Positions 11,777 to 24,345 of a stretch of DNA of 64,000 bases are shown here, piece by piece. How positions within the stretch are numbered: the stretch's first letter is position 1; every line of letters starts with the position of its first letter. Source of the DNA: Prunella strophiata (Eukaryota > Chordata > Aves > Passeriformes > Prunellidae); contig JAZBQD010000028.1 in NCBI GenBank assembly GCA_036583965.1, positions 2,728,001-2,792,000 on the forward strand, given 5' to 3'. A model generated the notes under the pieces. The model was given only the letters and a program-made list of their open reading frames with translations, was not told the DNA's origin and did not search any database. Position numbers and translations under genes: made by a program.

Positions 11777-11870
11777 CAGCAGCATGTTTGCATCAATTCC
11801 AGCCTCCTCACAGCGAGCGCCCGACTCCTTCAGCCGCACGCCGGTGCCGCCTCGGGGGCAGCAGGGAAAG
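11777..11870 (+). CDS. Candidate CpG-rich internal exon, unidentified
   Basis: The donor AAAG|GTAAGC at 11871 matches consensus. Acceptors are a NAGNAG run, with AG at 11776, 11779 and 11782, and all three give the same phase. The matching frame, open across the exon, includes ATG at 11784-11786 followed by FASIPASSQRAPDSFSR and a Pro/Gly/Gln-rich tail to the donor. About 8 CpG fall within 11811-11853 in a CpG-poor neighbourhood, which suggests constraint. An alternative reading is a non-coding element: TCGGGGGCAGCAG at 11852-11864 partly resembles a CTCF core, though the flanking bases fit poorly. I cannot name a protein. Confidence 0.3.
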
Positions 11871-14800
11871 GTAAGCTGACATTCTCTTTCCTAAATCTGC
11901 CAGCAGGCAGTTTGCCTGGGTTTCTTCCCTGTTAGGCTGTGTGAAGTGGCCTGGTAATCTGTTGGCTCATCACCAGTCTCCCAGTCATGTGGGTAATCCT
12001 GAGGGTTGTCATCTGAGGGGAAAGATAAGGAGAAGGGCCTGAACGTCACACATGGATGTGAAAGATCAAGAGACTTCTGCCTGCTGTGTTATTTTTAAAA
12101 TTAGAGCTAACAATGAGGCATGAGTGAGCTGTTTTGTTTCTTCCAAAGCATTACATGTGAATGTGAATAAATGATTTGGTATTATTGCATTAGTTTTGTG
12201 TATGCAAAGCAAAACTGATTTTTACCTTCTTCATCGAGGTGTTAGGAGGATTAAGTAATGAGTAAGAAGTATGTAACTGCTGCAGTGTTGGGTAACAAAG
12301 AAATGCTGGTAAGGAAGCTATGTAAACTGTGTCCTTGCAGAACAGTAGGACTTCCAGCCCTTTTTCTCCCTCCAGATTTCAGTGTCCAGTTCTGTTTAAT
12401 GCCATCTCGCTCAAAAAACTCAGTTGCTGGAAAGTTTCCTTCTGTGTTTAGTCCTTCCCACTGCTGAGTTTCATTCTAACTGTTGCACAGCCAAGGTGTT
12501 CTCACCAGAAGAGGAGCAGTTCAAGCCTGGTCTGCAGTTCTCAACCCCCTGCTTTGTAATCTGTTAGTGCAAGTGACACTTTTCCCTGACTCAGGAGGCT
12601 GCTGCTATTCAGGAAGACCAGTTCAGTGCCCACTAAAGGTTCATCAAAGAGATCTCTACTAAACAAAGCCTGTAAACTAAACACAGAAGCTTAAAGCAAG
12701 TGCATCCTTAAATTAAGAATGGCTCTACAGACACAGAAGTGCTTCGGGGAGCCTGTGTTTGTTATTCCAGCAGCCTCATTTTGAGAGCTGCAGCTCTATG
12801 AAATGCAGATCTTCAGAGCTTCCTTGAAGACATGATGCCTGTGATTCTCCCTGTCAAAACAGAAGTCTCTTTTAAGGTCACAGTCAGCAAGTTTTCTTCC
12901 TCCTAATACCTCTTCCCTTGGATGCTTCAAGGAGGGAATTTCTTATTGTTGAGCTCCTCACCTCTTCACCTTACCAGTGAGCTCCTGGTGCCTTTCTGAA
13001 CTTTCCCTTTGCTTTCCTCTTTTCTGTGAAGCACTTTTAGCACATGAATGTTCTTTGACTGCCATATGCTGACTCTGGGGACAGTGCTGCCTTTGTGAAA
13101 CAACAAGCCAGCAGAACTTTCTGGAGACATCCTGTGAGCAGCACTGGCTTGGACTTAAATGACCCAAGAACAGGGGAAAGTGTGAAATCCTTAACTTGAA
13201 ATTGCCATAGTAGGCAGTGGGTCCTGAAACCACAGGCTCTTCAGTTTTACTGTGAGTAAATGGGCTTATAGCATAAATATGGGGGTGGGTAAAGGAGGGG
13301 GAAATAAGATTATTTTTCCACATAAAGGAATTATTTTGATTTTAAAATATTTGGTCTTCTCTGGTATCTTCAGCTGGAAATGAAGGCCTGATAGAATACT
13401 GGGAGGGTTTTACCTGCTTGAGTAATTTTGTTCCTGACTAGATATGTGGAATAATTTAGCTTGAAATAAAAAGTGAACTCACTGTTTGTTTGGGTTTTTT
13501 TAAAAAACATCATTAAATACAATTTAGAACATGGTTACACAGCTAATAACATTACTAAAAGGCAGAACTTTCCAGTATGAGATAGCATCCTATTAAACTT
13601 ATCCTGGCTTTAGAATAAGAGAAACAAGAAACCAGAAGAGCAGTGGCTCAGAGAACATGTGACTGTCTTTTTGATGGGATCCCAAATGAACTTGGTGTGC
13701 AGATTGGAGTCTCTTTCCCACACACCTTGCTGTGCAGTGGAAGTGTTTCCTAATGAAACTTCCATCACTGTAAAATAATCACATATACTTGCTAAGCAAA
13801 TAATGTCATAACTGTGATGTGGGTTTGTCAGTCCATTTGCTTCACAGCCTAGTTATTTAAGCAGGATGTTTGGCATATATAACAGTAATATAAATTGATG
13901 CTGAATAGGTGAGATTTTTTGAGAAGAGCTGTGCTCCAACCTATAAGAATTTAATGGCTTTCTGAGGTGGTTTTTTTCTTTGTTTTCTTGAGGTTCTTTT
14001 GCTGCTTATTAGGTCTGTGTGTGCAGAGTAAAAGTGACTTTCAGTAGCTTGTCAGTGAAGAATCAATGACTGATTGAGTTGTAACAGACATTTGGATAGG
14101 TGCTCTCTGATAAATTTATATTTGATCTTTGTGTAGACATTGCAAGTGTCACTTTCCAGCAAGCAGCAGCTCTTCTAGCTCCAGTGATCACCAACTGTTA
14201 TTTTGGGAAGTTACAGGAAGGACGTGCTTAGTCTGAAAATAGTTAAGGCCAATTCTTAAAAAGAGGAGTTAAGCCATCTATGACTTACAATTGACATAGA
14301 TAGCTGTCATTATATTATAATTATTCCCTAAAAATATTTCAGGAGCTATAATTAGAAGGAAACAAGAAGTGACACTCAAAGGAAACAAATTACAAGTCCA
14401 ATGTGTTTAAATTCTTCCTTTGTCATCTTTGCATATTTTGTTGTTTTCAGTATTTCCACATATTTATTCAAAGCAAACTATACCCAGCAAACAAGTCAGA
14501 TTGCTCATCCCTAACATTTGCATTCCAGTGGTTTCTTCTCTGTTGTTCTTGAAGGTTGACAAAGATAAATTTAGACTTGACTTTGCCTGGTTGAATAGCC
14601 TTGGTGTTTTAGCCTAATTCCACCTGTGGTGTAGCTGTTTGGTGTCATTGCAGTACTGTGGTCTCTCTAGGTCTAATATTGAATTCATTTTCATTTATTA
14701 TGAGGGAAAATAATACAAAAACAAACTTGTGAGAACTCCTAAGGTAGTGCCTGCAGAAACAGGTTTTACCTCCTGTGCTCCTTCACAGGAAATGAAAGGT

Positions 14801-16240
14801 CAGGAGAGTTAAACAGGAGTGCTGATTTTGCTGCAGGAAAATGCAATGCCTCTGTATGATCATGATTTTAAATTACTTCTCCAGCTTTGTCACTGCCAGA
14901 ATTAATCAGGGTAATGTATGGCAGAGTGAACTGAAATACACAAACACAATAAGGTACCTGACTTCCTAAGACAAGGAAAAAAAGCATTAATTTCTGAGAG
15001 ATGGCTGAATTAACAAGATCATTCTTTACCATATGAAGCAGTCCATAAGATATTAGCATATTGTTTTGTGCTGTGTTTTGTTTTAATGGTGAGACTTAAA
15101 ATAAGACTGCTTAAAGGAAGTTCACTATCATAAGGATTCTTTGGAGGTGAGGGGAAAAATTTTGTGATTCCCTGACAGGTTTTTTGTCTGAAAAGGGTTT
15201 GGTGTGAGAGTATGCTGTGCACAGGCTTCCTTAAACCAAAGTCCTGAGGCACACAGCAAATAAACACATTGGAGGTTGTAATTATTGTTTAGTTGATGCC
15301 CTGCTTTAGATCCAGTTTAGAGAGCAGAGAATAGATGTCACCCTTCCTCCCAGCAGCAGAATTTGAAGGAGGTGAAGGCTGGGCTGCTAGGCTCAAGCCT
15401 GGCACGTGTTTATAGAGGGATGCAGTGGGGTAAAAACAGACAACAAGGATTGGGAAAAGCCTAACAAAGTCCACAACTGTGATCTTTGCCCAGGGAAATG
15501 GGATGATCCAAGTGGAGCTTGGATGCTGAATTGAACTTGGCTCACGTGGTTCTGGCCTTGCCTGGTGTCTGCTCAGCAGCAGTGACCTCAGAGGAGGGCT
15601 CAGCCAGGGGTCAGTGCTGTCCTGCCCTGCCCATGGCCCTGCCCCTGGAGCAGGAGTGTTTGCAAGGGCCATGCCACAGCTCTGCCCAGCCCAGGCAGTG
15701 GCTGCAGCCAGCCCAGCTCGGTGGGAAATCCCAGTGCTGATGGTCACTCATCCCTGACACACCGAGTTCAGTGCCACTGCTCAGGTGCACGGTGGGTACG
15801 GACCTCAACAAAACAAGTGGGAGTTAGGCTGGTCCCAGAGCAGTCAGAACATGTCATGATGAAGAACATGTCATTTCCTGCAGTCCACACAGTCAAAGTG
15901 GTCCTCCTTCACTTTTATAATTTATGAATATGTTCCTAGGAATAAACACAGGACTTGTGTGCTCGAGGCAATTGTTTAAAGCTCTATATTGCTCTTGTTT
16001 CACTGCATAACAAAATCCCCATCACAGATGGTAGTCAGGCCAGAGACAAAGCTTATAATGAACTGATGCTAATTTGTTTTTTTCCCTAACACATACCTAG
16101 ATTAGATTTTTGTAAACATTTCTTTGTTAGTACCTTGTGTACAGAGTATCCCCACCTGCATGAAAGTCTGCCACTGCTAGATTTTAAAACAAAAACTGAA
16201 CCCAGGAGGTTTTCAGCTGAAGGCTTACATTTTCACTGGA
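11871..16240. other. Non-coding DNA
   Basis: No supported gene or recognised repeat. Mostly AT-rich. A GC-rich, CpG-poor block at about 15520-15760 generates overlapping frames on both strands that I regard as chance. Confidence 0.6.
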
Positions 16241-16760
16241 ACTGAACTTTCCCAAAAGTACATTGGCCTTGATCAAGGTCTGGAACGGGTGGGCCGAGAA
16301 GGGAATTCTTGCAACTCAACCCTGACTTTCTGATCCAGCCAGCATAATTACAGTTTAGCTACCGGCCAGTAGCTCTGCTCTGGATAGCATCAAAGCATTC
16401 CTGGGCAGCGTTTTGAACTGCTCCCAATGACCACTTCTGTGGTCGCTGTGCAGCAGCTTCTGAGCACACCCCGAGCCTCTCCTGCCCAGGGAGCTGCAGC
16501 TCCTGCACGCAGAGCCCAGCTGGGGCCCTGTGGATGGCTCAGCTACCAAAGGCTCCTTGGAAAGGCTGATAATTTGCCTGCTCAGGGCATTGTGGCATCC
16601 ATTGCATAACTGCACTTCAAACGCTGTCTGGAGTCCGTGGCAGCTTCCCAAGCAGGATCTATCACATGGGATAATGCATCCGGAATGGGCTCTGTCAAAA
16701 GCTTCAGCAAATCAATGCCTACAGAAATGTAATTTGTCTTTAATCAATTGCATTGTTAAG
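16241..16760. promoter_or_regulatory. CpG-retaining patch ending in a homeodomain-like AT motif; possible conserved element
   Basis: About ten CpG are spread over 460 bases of mixed composition, more than in flanking DNA. The patch ends with TTTAATCAATTGCATTG near 16739-16755, which includes ATCAAT/ATTG cores used by homeodomain and SOX proteins. The frames that overlap here have no protein-like composition. Confidence 0.2.
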
Positions 16761-19700
16761 GGTAAAAGAGGAAATCGTAGATAAAAGCTTTAGGAATACT
16801 GAAAGGAAAAATTTAATTTGTAGGAAGCTAATTAATTTGTTTTTAAGATGTGTTTTTCCAGTTGTTTGCTGGAGTGCAGCTTGTTGAAGGAAATTGATGT
16901 GCTGGAAGGAAAAGACAGTGTCCATAGCAGTGTGTTTGTCTGTGCAGAGAGTAGTGCAAATTATTTGTGTTTGTTTCTTCTTTCTTGAAGGACCTAAAAT
17001 ACACAAGGTGTGTTCTGATTCAAGAGAAAAAGAAGGAAAAAGGGAATTAGGTGAAACTGCAGAAGATAAGGAAAAAGGAAATGGGGAAAGCATCAGAGTG
17101 ACTGTCTGAGAAAGTCTGTGTGTATGAAGGTATATGTGTAAAACCAGTAAGTGCTCCAACAGCACAGACTGCAGCTTAACCAAAGGTCACTAATTGCCCT
17201 TGAAAACTCGGTTCTGTTTTATCCCAACAGCATTAACATCTGTATTTCATAGGTATTTGTTCATTAATGCATTACTATGATGTGATGGGTTTTGTGTGGG
17301 CTTCAAGTTAGGATTTGATTTCTGTTAAGATGCACATCTCCTAAGGCATGTGTTTAAATCTGGATATTCACCCAATGGAGGAAATGTTGAACTGCTTGTG
17401 TTTCAGAGGATGTTGAATATTCCCAGGACTCAATATCCCAGCCCCTGTGAGGTGGGCTGCAGTTCAACAGTTTCTGTTGGACCAAGGGAACTTTGGAGTT
17501 GCTTTCCTGCAGGTGAAAGCTCAACTGGACCTCTGTCCATGTGAGAGAGGTCTGTGCATGGCTCCTGCTGCTGTAGCAGGCTGGTCAGGAAATTAGATAG
17601 TCCTCTTCTATTGCTGTTTAATTTGAGGGATGTCTTCTGGGAAAGACAAATACATATAAATCTGCCTACCTGTTTAGATGATATCTGAAGAATATCTGTG
17701 AAATTTAGAGGCCATGTATTTACATTTAACTGTAGTCATTGTGTAATACTTCATGTTCCATGTGCAGTGAAAGAAATTAAATAATGACATTTCCTATAGA
17801 TATATCTAAGATTAGCTGTCAGTCAGCCTGTCCTGATAATGCTGTGAATCCAAGCATTAATTTTCAAATGCTCTCCTTTCCCCAGTTTTCTATCAGCTTG
17901 CTGCTGCTATTCTTAACTCCTGAGCAGTCAGTGTTTGGGCTGGGAGAAGATGGAAAGTTGGGATTTTGTGACTGTGTGTCTCATTGACGACAGCTTAAAG
18001 CTAGAGAGGTGAATCTGAACATTTGGGGAAGAGCTGTGTGAATAGAAATCGGAGCTAAGCACTATGAATTTTTTCTATTTATTGTTTTAAAAGCAAGTGA
18101 GATTTTTATAAAGTCATTGGAAATTACTTTAATGAGACAGACAGAGGAAGTATCTTTGTTTACAACTTTTGGACTTGCCCTAATTTCCACAAGTACAAGG
18201 CACTGACAGATGCTGTCTTTTACTTTGGGACTCTGAGGTTATGGCACACTTCTGAGAAACAAGCCATTTGCTCCTACTTCTGAAACCTTCTTAAGGTATT
18301 CAGATCTATAAAAAGTGATTTATATAATTTGCAAATATTGTAAATTATTTGAAAAAAAAGAGTTGTATTTGAAGGAAGAGCATTGCAATTGTTACAGCAC
18401 CATTAAAGAGCAGCAAACCAATCAGGAAAGCATGGCTGCATGAACTATCATGCATCATTTCAGGACTTACATATCTTCTTTTTGTTTTATGGCCATTTGC
18501 AGTGGTTTTTCTGTTTTGTTCCGTTGAAGTGAGATAGTGCTGATAAAGAAACAACTCTCTCCTCCTCCTGCTTGATGTGAACTCTCACCTTTAAGTTAAT
18601 AATCCACAGATTTCAGTGTGTAGTCTGTGCACATACATGTGCATGCACATAAATAACAATTTACACAGAGAGGGGGGGGAATGCTGTGACAACTGCCTCA
18701 GTAACTTCATGAACTTAAGTGCTGACTGCTCTTCAGAGTTATGATCCTTCTGTTCTGGGGTGAGCATTGCTGGAGGGTCATATTACTATTCTGTGTGCTG
18801 TATATATTTCCTTGACTTCTTGCAATAAAAAGAACCCCTGCTTTTACTGTAAGCATTTCCAATTTGTAACAGATCAGCAACCCAGTGTTGTTGCTTTGGC
18901 AGGGTGAGGCCATCAAGACCTGTCCTTTTTATGGGTCTTTCCAGGGGATTTACTAGCTATGACTTTCCCTTCATATCACACTTGAAGTTTCATCAAAATA
19001 ATTTGGAATGTACTGGGACCAAATAAATGGCATAGGCTAAAGCATCTGTTTGCCAAGATAACCACACTACAACTTGCCAAACCAAACATTATTGTTAGAA
19101 ACATGGCTTGACCATAATGCCTATCTCTGAACTGGAGTGGGAATGGTTTCATGGGAAAAAGTTTACTCAACAATATATGGGCTCATGGAGCCTACGTTGG
19201 AAAAGAGACAGCATACTTTAGTTTAAATAAGTTGAAACTGCAGCCAGTTCTATGGCTTGTGGCTGATCTTTATTATGTGCTATGTTTTCAAATTCTACTT
19301 TTTTTGCTTTTCAAATGTTATCTCAAAATAATTCCTTTTTTTAAACCTTGCTTCCCTCATTGCTGTTTTTGAGGACTCATTAGAGAAAGCAAACTGTATC
19401 CTCAAAGATTCATCTTTCATTTTGCTTTTGAATTTTGTGACTGTTCTGCCTCAAGGAACATGCAGCTGATTCTTGACTTTACAGTGTTTGGGTGCTTTGG
19501 CTTGAAACATCATTGCAGCATTGGAAGTTAGAAAAACATAAAGGTTTCATGATGAGATTATTGGAAAGCAAGTGGAAGGAGATGCACTGGATGTTGGGCT
19601 TACCAGCTTTGCATTCAGAGCTGGTGGGAGATTCCCAAATTTAGTAGCATCACCTAAGAATGGCTCATTTCTCTGACATGGCTCTGGCAGGGCCAAGGCT

Positions 19701-20061
19701 CTGAAAGGCAGTTTCAACATTTCATAACCTACCTGAAGTCATACAGTCATGTCAGTTGTGGATGGGAGGACAGTGCAGCAGCAAAGCCATGAGAGCTGTT
19801 CCTCACCCAGGGACTGGACTGAACTGGTGCAGGGGCAGAGCACCAGATTAGCAGGATGAAAGGGGATTAAGTAATCAGGGTAAATTCTTTTTCCTGGAAA
19901 ACTTGGAAACTTGGCTGTTGTTTCTCCTTGCTCTTTAGGGAGGAGACCCATGGCTGAGCAGCAATGCTGAGATTGTTTCTTGCCTGTACAGAGTGTGTTC
20001 CAATAGGTTCTGAAGGGGGAGGTGGGATGATGGAGCACTCGACTGCCATGCTTTCAGCTGG
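16761..20061. other. Non-coding DNA
   Basis: AT-rich with no supported gene. It contains an alternating purine-pyrimidine tract at 18626-18651, listed separately. Confidence 0.6.
18626..18651. repeat. Alternating purine-pyrimidine tract containing a 14-bp palindrome
   Basis: Twenty-six bases alternate strictly between pyrimidine and purine (TG/CA/TA steps), a pattern able to adopt Z-DNA. Inside it ATGTGCATGCACAT (18637-18650) is a perfect palindrome. Confidence 0.7.
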
Positions 20062-20161
20062 CCTTTCCCTTTCCCTTTCCCTTTCCCTTTCCCTTTCCCT
20101 TTCCCTTTCCCTTTCCCTTTCCCTTTCCCTTTCCCTTTCCCTTTCCCTTTCCCTTTCCCTT
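20062..20161. repeat. (CCCTTT)n hexanucleotide array, about 16.7 units
   Basis: One hundred bases of uninterrupted TTTCCC repeat with no visible unit variation. The + strand is pure pyrimidine. The other strand is (GGGAAA)n, with runs of three G spaced by three A, which fits a G-quadruplex pattern; the array is also a mirror-type homopurine tract able to form a triplex. The Leu-Ser repeat frame across it is an artefact of the array. It is not the vertebrate telomere repeat, which is TTAGGG. Confidence 0.95.
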
Positions 20162-22680
20162 AAGCTTTTCTATCAAGGATCACCCACATATGTGCCATCT
20201 TTCCTTGTGAATGTGTCTAGTGTTTCAGTATGACCTTGGTTCAAATTCTCAAGTGGTTTGAGTTTTGTTTTTTCCAAGCACCAGTGCAGCTCAGGTTTTG
20301 TTCTTCCCATATTTTCCATCACACTTTGACAAATTTCAACTAATCCTTTCAGCAGGTTTATTGTCACTTGTCTCTGTGTTACTGTTTCTCAGCTTGTCAT
20401 TTAATAACTGAAATACTAGGACGTATAAGAACATGGGAAATGCCATATATCACCCAGTTGTCATGTTTGGAATTGCAGCAGCTCTGTTGCACATGACACA
20501 GTTATAAATTAAAATTTTCCATTGACCTGGAGCTCAGAAGGATATTTTCAGTGCAGTATTTACTTAGTTTTGCTGATCTTGATATATTTATATCCATTTA
20601 TCTTTTATGTATCTATTTGTATTTCTTCTTATGTTCCTATTTCTTATTTAATTTTGCTATTTCTAGTAAAAATCCATTTCTCTGGCATGCCCTTGTCTCT
20701 ATTGAGGTAATGTTTGCAACCATTCCTGAGATGGAGTGAAAGTTTTTGATTGTAAATGGATTGGCAAAAATACACAAAATCCTGCATATTCTATCTATGC
20801 AGGGAACTAGGGAAAGTTGAGTTTTCTTAATATCAAAGGAGAAAGGTGAAAATGTCTTTCAAAAATGGCTGTCTCTGAAATAATTCAGAATAGGAAGGTT
20901 TTATGAGACCTGTCTTTATAAATTCTGGAATTGATCCATTTGTCTCTTTAAAATTTAACTGCAGTCAAGAGAAAAATTAAAGATTGTGTCGTTTTGATAA
21001 TGTAGTACAAAGCTATTTTTGGTAACTAAAAGAGCTCGTCGAAAGCACTTCCAATAGGACTAGCACATTGAAGCCAACATGGGACTTGAACCCAACCCAC
21101 TTTGAATCATGACAGGCTTGAGACATCTTTAAAAATGTGGAGATGGCAAATGCTGTGTGATTAGGTTCAGACTTTACAGGTGAGTTCTGCCTTGGCTCAA
21201 GGTGGTGAAGTTGCCGATGTGTTGGGGGTGCTTTGCAGGAGCTGGGGCTGTGTCCCAGCCGGCTCTGGGAGGGAAGGCTGTTGCAGGTCCCTGCAGAGAG
21301 GCCATTGTCTCCTCAGGATAAAGTGAGAGGTATTTCAGAAGTGCTTTGAAGCCGTGCCAGCCTCCTCCCAGGGCTGTGAAACCCGATACCTCCGCTTTTG
21401 AGCTGTTGGGGAAAGTACAAACTGTAGTACTTGTGGAATTCATTCACCGACTTCCAACCTCGAGTCTGGCCTGGGAATGGAAGAAAGAGTTTAAGAAGAA
21501 GGTGGAAAAAAAGACTTCAGTAGTATGTGGCAGTTAACTGTCAACTTTGGCATCTTTTCAGATTTGCAGCTTCATGCTTTCTAGAGATAAACTGTGACTT
21601 TTCCCTAAGGACTGGAGGATTTCATTTTCCTTCCCACTGAAGCTGTTAGGATTGTATGACTGTCAGAGCTATGTGAAGTGCAGAGCTACCAGCAAGATGC
21701 CTGCCATGATCTTAGGTAGTTAATTTAAGGTTACAGAACATTTCCTGCAGCTCGTTGCTATTTAGATTAGCTTCTCAGTATTTTCCATTTGTAAAGCAGA
21801 TCAATAAATAGGGTCCTTCTGGCTGTATTAACTCTGCCTTGTCATGTTTCATCTGGGTTTCTCCAAAACCTTTTGTCTCATTAAGAGGTGGATTGAAAAG
21901 ATGGCAAAGATGGCAAAGGTGTGCTTCTCCTCAGGTGTGACAGATTTCAGGGACGCGTAAGGGAGAGTTGGGAAGCTCGGGCTAAAACTGGACTGCAACT
22001 GCTGAAGGAAGAATAGCAAGAAAATAACCAAAGTGGAGGAAAGTAGAAGTTTATTGCTTAATATGGAAATGAGCAAATAATAGGTCATCTCTTTGAAGTC
22101 TTTCTCCTTTCAACCACCACAGAAAAGGTGAATGATGACCAGATGCTTAAACCAGTTAATTTTAATAAAAACAGGATTGAAAAGGAACAGGTCAGGTGTA
22201 CTTAGTAGATAAGAAAGATTATGCAAGTCAGTAGGACTTGATACAATATCCTATAATATAAAAAATTTGCAAATGCTTACTTATCTGCCATTCTCTGTAA
22301 GAAATGTGGAATATCTTGATGATGTCAAGAAGACAAATGCATGATGTGTGTTTGAAAATGCAAGGGCAGCTGAGAGGGAGAAAGCCATGGAGAATTTAGA
22401 GAACCTTAATGCTTATTTAGTATTAAAAATGAATAATGGCATGAACCATTAGATGATACTTTTAAAATCTTTCTTGTCCTTACAAATGTGATAAATAATT
22501 ATCATGATGCCACTCTGTACTTGTGCATAGTAGATTTGGTAGAACCTTGTTGCACAGACAAGCTGGGACACCATCCCACATGACATTCTTGAAAGCAAAC
22601 TGCTGGGTTTTTGTGGTAAGGTGGGCACAGAACTGACTTTGGCAGTTGTGGGTAAATGGGTATTTGGGGTTTAGAATTTT
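20162..22680. other. Non-coding DNA
   Basis: No supported gene. A patch at 21190-21480 keeps about seven CpG in 290 bases and may be weakly conserved. The segment 22080-22680 may include further eroded CR1 sequence, but I could not align it. Confidence 0.5.
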
Positions 22681-22840
22681 TCATGTGGAGATGGCCCAGG
22701 GAGGTCATGATGACTTTGCTGCTGGAGTATTTCAAAAAGGCTGTAGATATATTGTACTTGCTGGTGCCTCAGAGATGGGGTATGGATGAGATGGTTTCCT
22801 GTGATTCCCTTCACTTCTCTGTTCCTGGGACTCTGACGTG
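22681..22840 (+). mobile_element. Eroded CR1 LINE fragment (3' region)
   Basis: The order of short matches follows the 3' part of CR1 retrotransposons as I remember them: GCCCAGGGAGGT (22694-22705), then CTGGAGTATTTCAAAAAG (22722-22739), then TGTAGAT. Other positions diverge heavily. No coding capacity remains. CR1 is the dominant LINE of birds and reptiles and lacks a poly(A) tail. Confidence 0.5.
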
Positions 22841-22989
22841 AGGCTGACTGGGGAGGCATTAACTCAAGTGCAAATAACTCAAGTTAACTGTGCACTGAAG
22901 ACACAAGCCTCAGCTTAATAGATGTCATTTGAAAACCTGGCTGGGAAAACGTGGTTTCATATGTGGTAATAATGTCCCAAGAGGACATC

Positions 22990-23432
22990 CCAAGATGATT
23001 GGGAGATTTGAGAATGATGTGGGCTGATTGGAGACGGTTCCAAAGTGGGAATGATCAAACAAATAGGAAACAAACCTAGAAGGCAGCCTGAAACAATTTG
23101 AATTGTGCAGGGAATCAAAGACCAGAAGAAAAATTACAAAAGTCTTCAAATACAGAAAAGGCTGCTGTAAAGAAGAGCAGTATGATGCTTAGAGAGAGTC
23201 CAATCCTTGCAGAAGATGGAACAGGAATTAATGAACTAAATTGCAGCAAAAAATATCAACAGAAGGCAATGAAGTAAAGGGAAAAAAAAAAAACCACCCA
23301 AAACAACTATACAAATCAGGGATAGCAAGTACTGGAAAAGATTGCTTGGGTGATTATGACATGTGATGATGTTAAAGGGCAGGGGTGAGTGAAATACCTC
23401 TCAGAAAGGACATGGAGATGGTTGTTCTTACT
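22990..23432 (+). mobile_element. Eroded CR1 LINE fragment (reverse-transcriptase end and 3' UTR)
   Basis: A colinear series of matches to an old CR1 subfamily, from memory: AAGATGATTGGGAG near 22992, AGTCTTCAAATACAGAAAAG at 23141-23160 followed by GCTGCTGTAAAGAAGAG, AATTGCAGCAAAAAATAT near 23239, AACTATACAAATCAGGGATAG then AAGTACTGGAAAAG near 23306-23340, and CAGAAAGGACATGGAGATGG near 23402. Spacing and order fit one element in + orientation, heavily mutated, with a small A-rich insertion at 23282-23293. It is dead, and its age is probably well before the species. Confidence 0.65.
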
Positions 23433-24174
23433 TTGGGACCTTTCAATGTCCCTGTCTGATTTTTTCAAAGAATTTTTTTTTCTTCTGAGAAGTTGATAGC
23501 TTTGCCTTGATAGTTGAGGATTAAATTTATTCATTTACTACTCAAAATAGAAGTTGCTACTCTCTATTCCTACCAAAACTATCTGCCTAGCAAGTATGGA
23601 AAATAGCCAGCCCTGCATCTGAGGTTTTCACCTTTCTGTTCCTTTTTGCCTGTGACAGGGAATCTGTGGGAGCTAACCTTTACCCCATGGCAGCTTGTGG
23701 ATGGGGAGACAGAGATGCTGTTCCTTTGCAGGAGATGCTAGGGCTCTTCAGAGAGGCCACACTGAATATCCAGACATGCTGGGTGCAGTTCTGAGTGCAG
23801 CTTCCTAATTAGCATTTGCAATGGTCCTTCACATAGCACTTGCACCTGTGTTCATTGCACACATTTGAATTTTGTCTCAAGTAAAATCCTCACACAGTTA
23901 GAGTTCATGTCTAAATTGTCTTTGTCTTTTGGGTATTAAGGTGGAGAATGTGCTGTAAGTTAAAAACAAACCTGGATGCAAAAGGCAGCTCCCATCCAGG
24001 CAGTGCCAGATAAGTTTTCTGAGGCTAGATCTGTTGAAAAACTACAAACGGATCTGTCATTTCTGGTTAGAAGTTCAGAAGGAAGCAGACAGTTTGGATC
24101 AGGCACCAGTCTGCAGTGATGTGTCCAAAACAAGAGCTTTTGTTCCAAGCGGGGCTGATGCAGGCCACCAAAAA

Positions 24175-24345
24175 TGCCAGGAATGCGGGGCCGTTTGTGG
24201 TGCTGCCCAGATCCCATCGGCGGCGAGCTAAGCACCCGCATTGCTGCTCGAATAACAGCCCCTGGGATGGGGGCAGCTGCAGCTCGGGAAACTCGGGAAA
24301 CCCGGAGCCGAGGCTTGCCACTGCCCACACCAATGGCAGAGACAC
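24175..24345. promoter_or_regulatory. Small CpG cluster; candidate regulatory element
   Basis: About 12 CpG in 170 bases, in strong contrast to flanking DNA, with a 9-bp tandem CTCGGGAAA x2 at about 24283-24300. Open frames run through it on both strands, none recognisable. It may be a small unmethylated element. Confidence 0.25.

Noticed and set aside
20062..20161. Interstitial telomere repeat
   Set aside because: The unit is CCCTTT/AAAGGG, not CCCTAA/TTAGGG.
19964..20233. Leu-Ser repeat protein
   Set aside because: It is a translation of the (CCCTTT)n array, not a gene.
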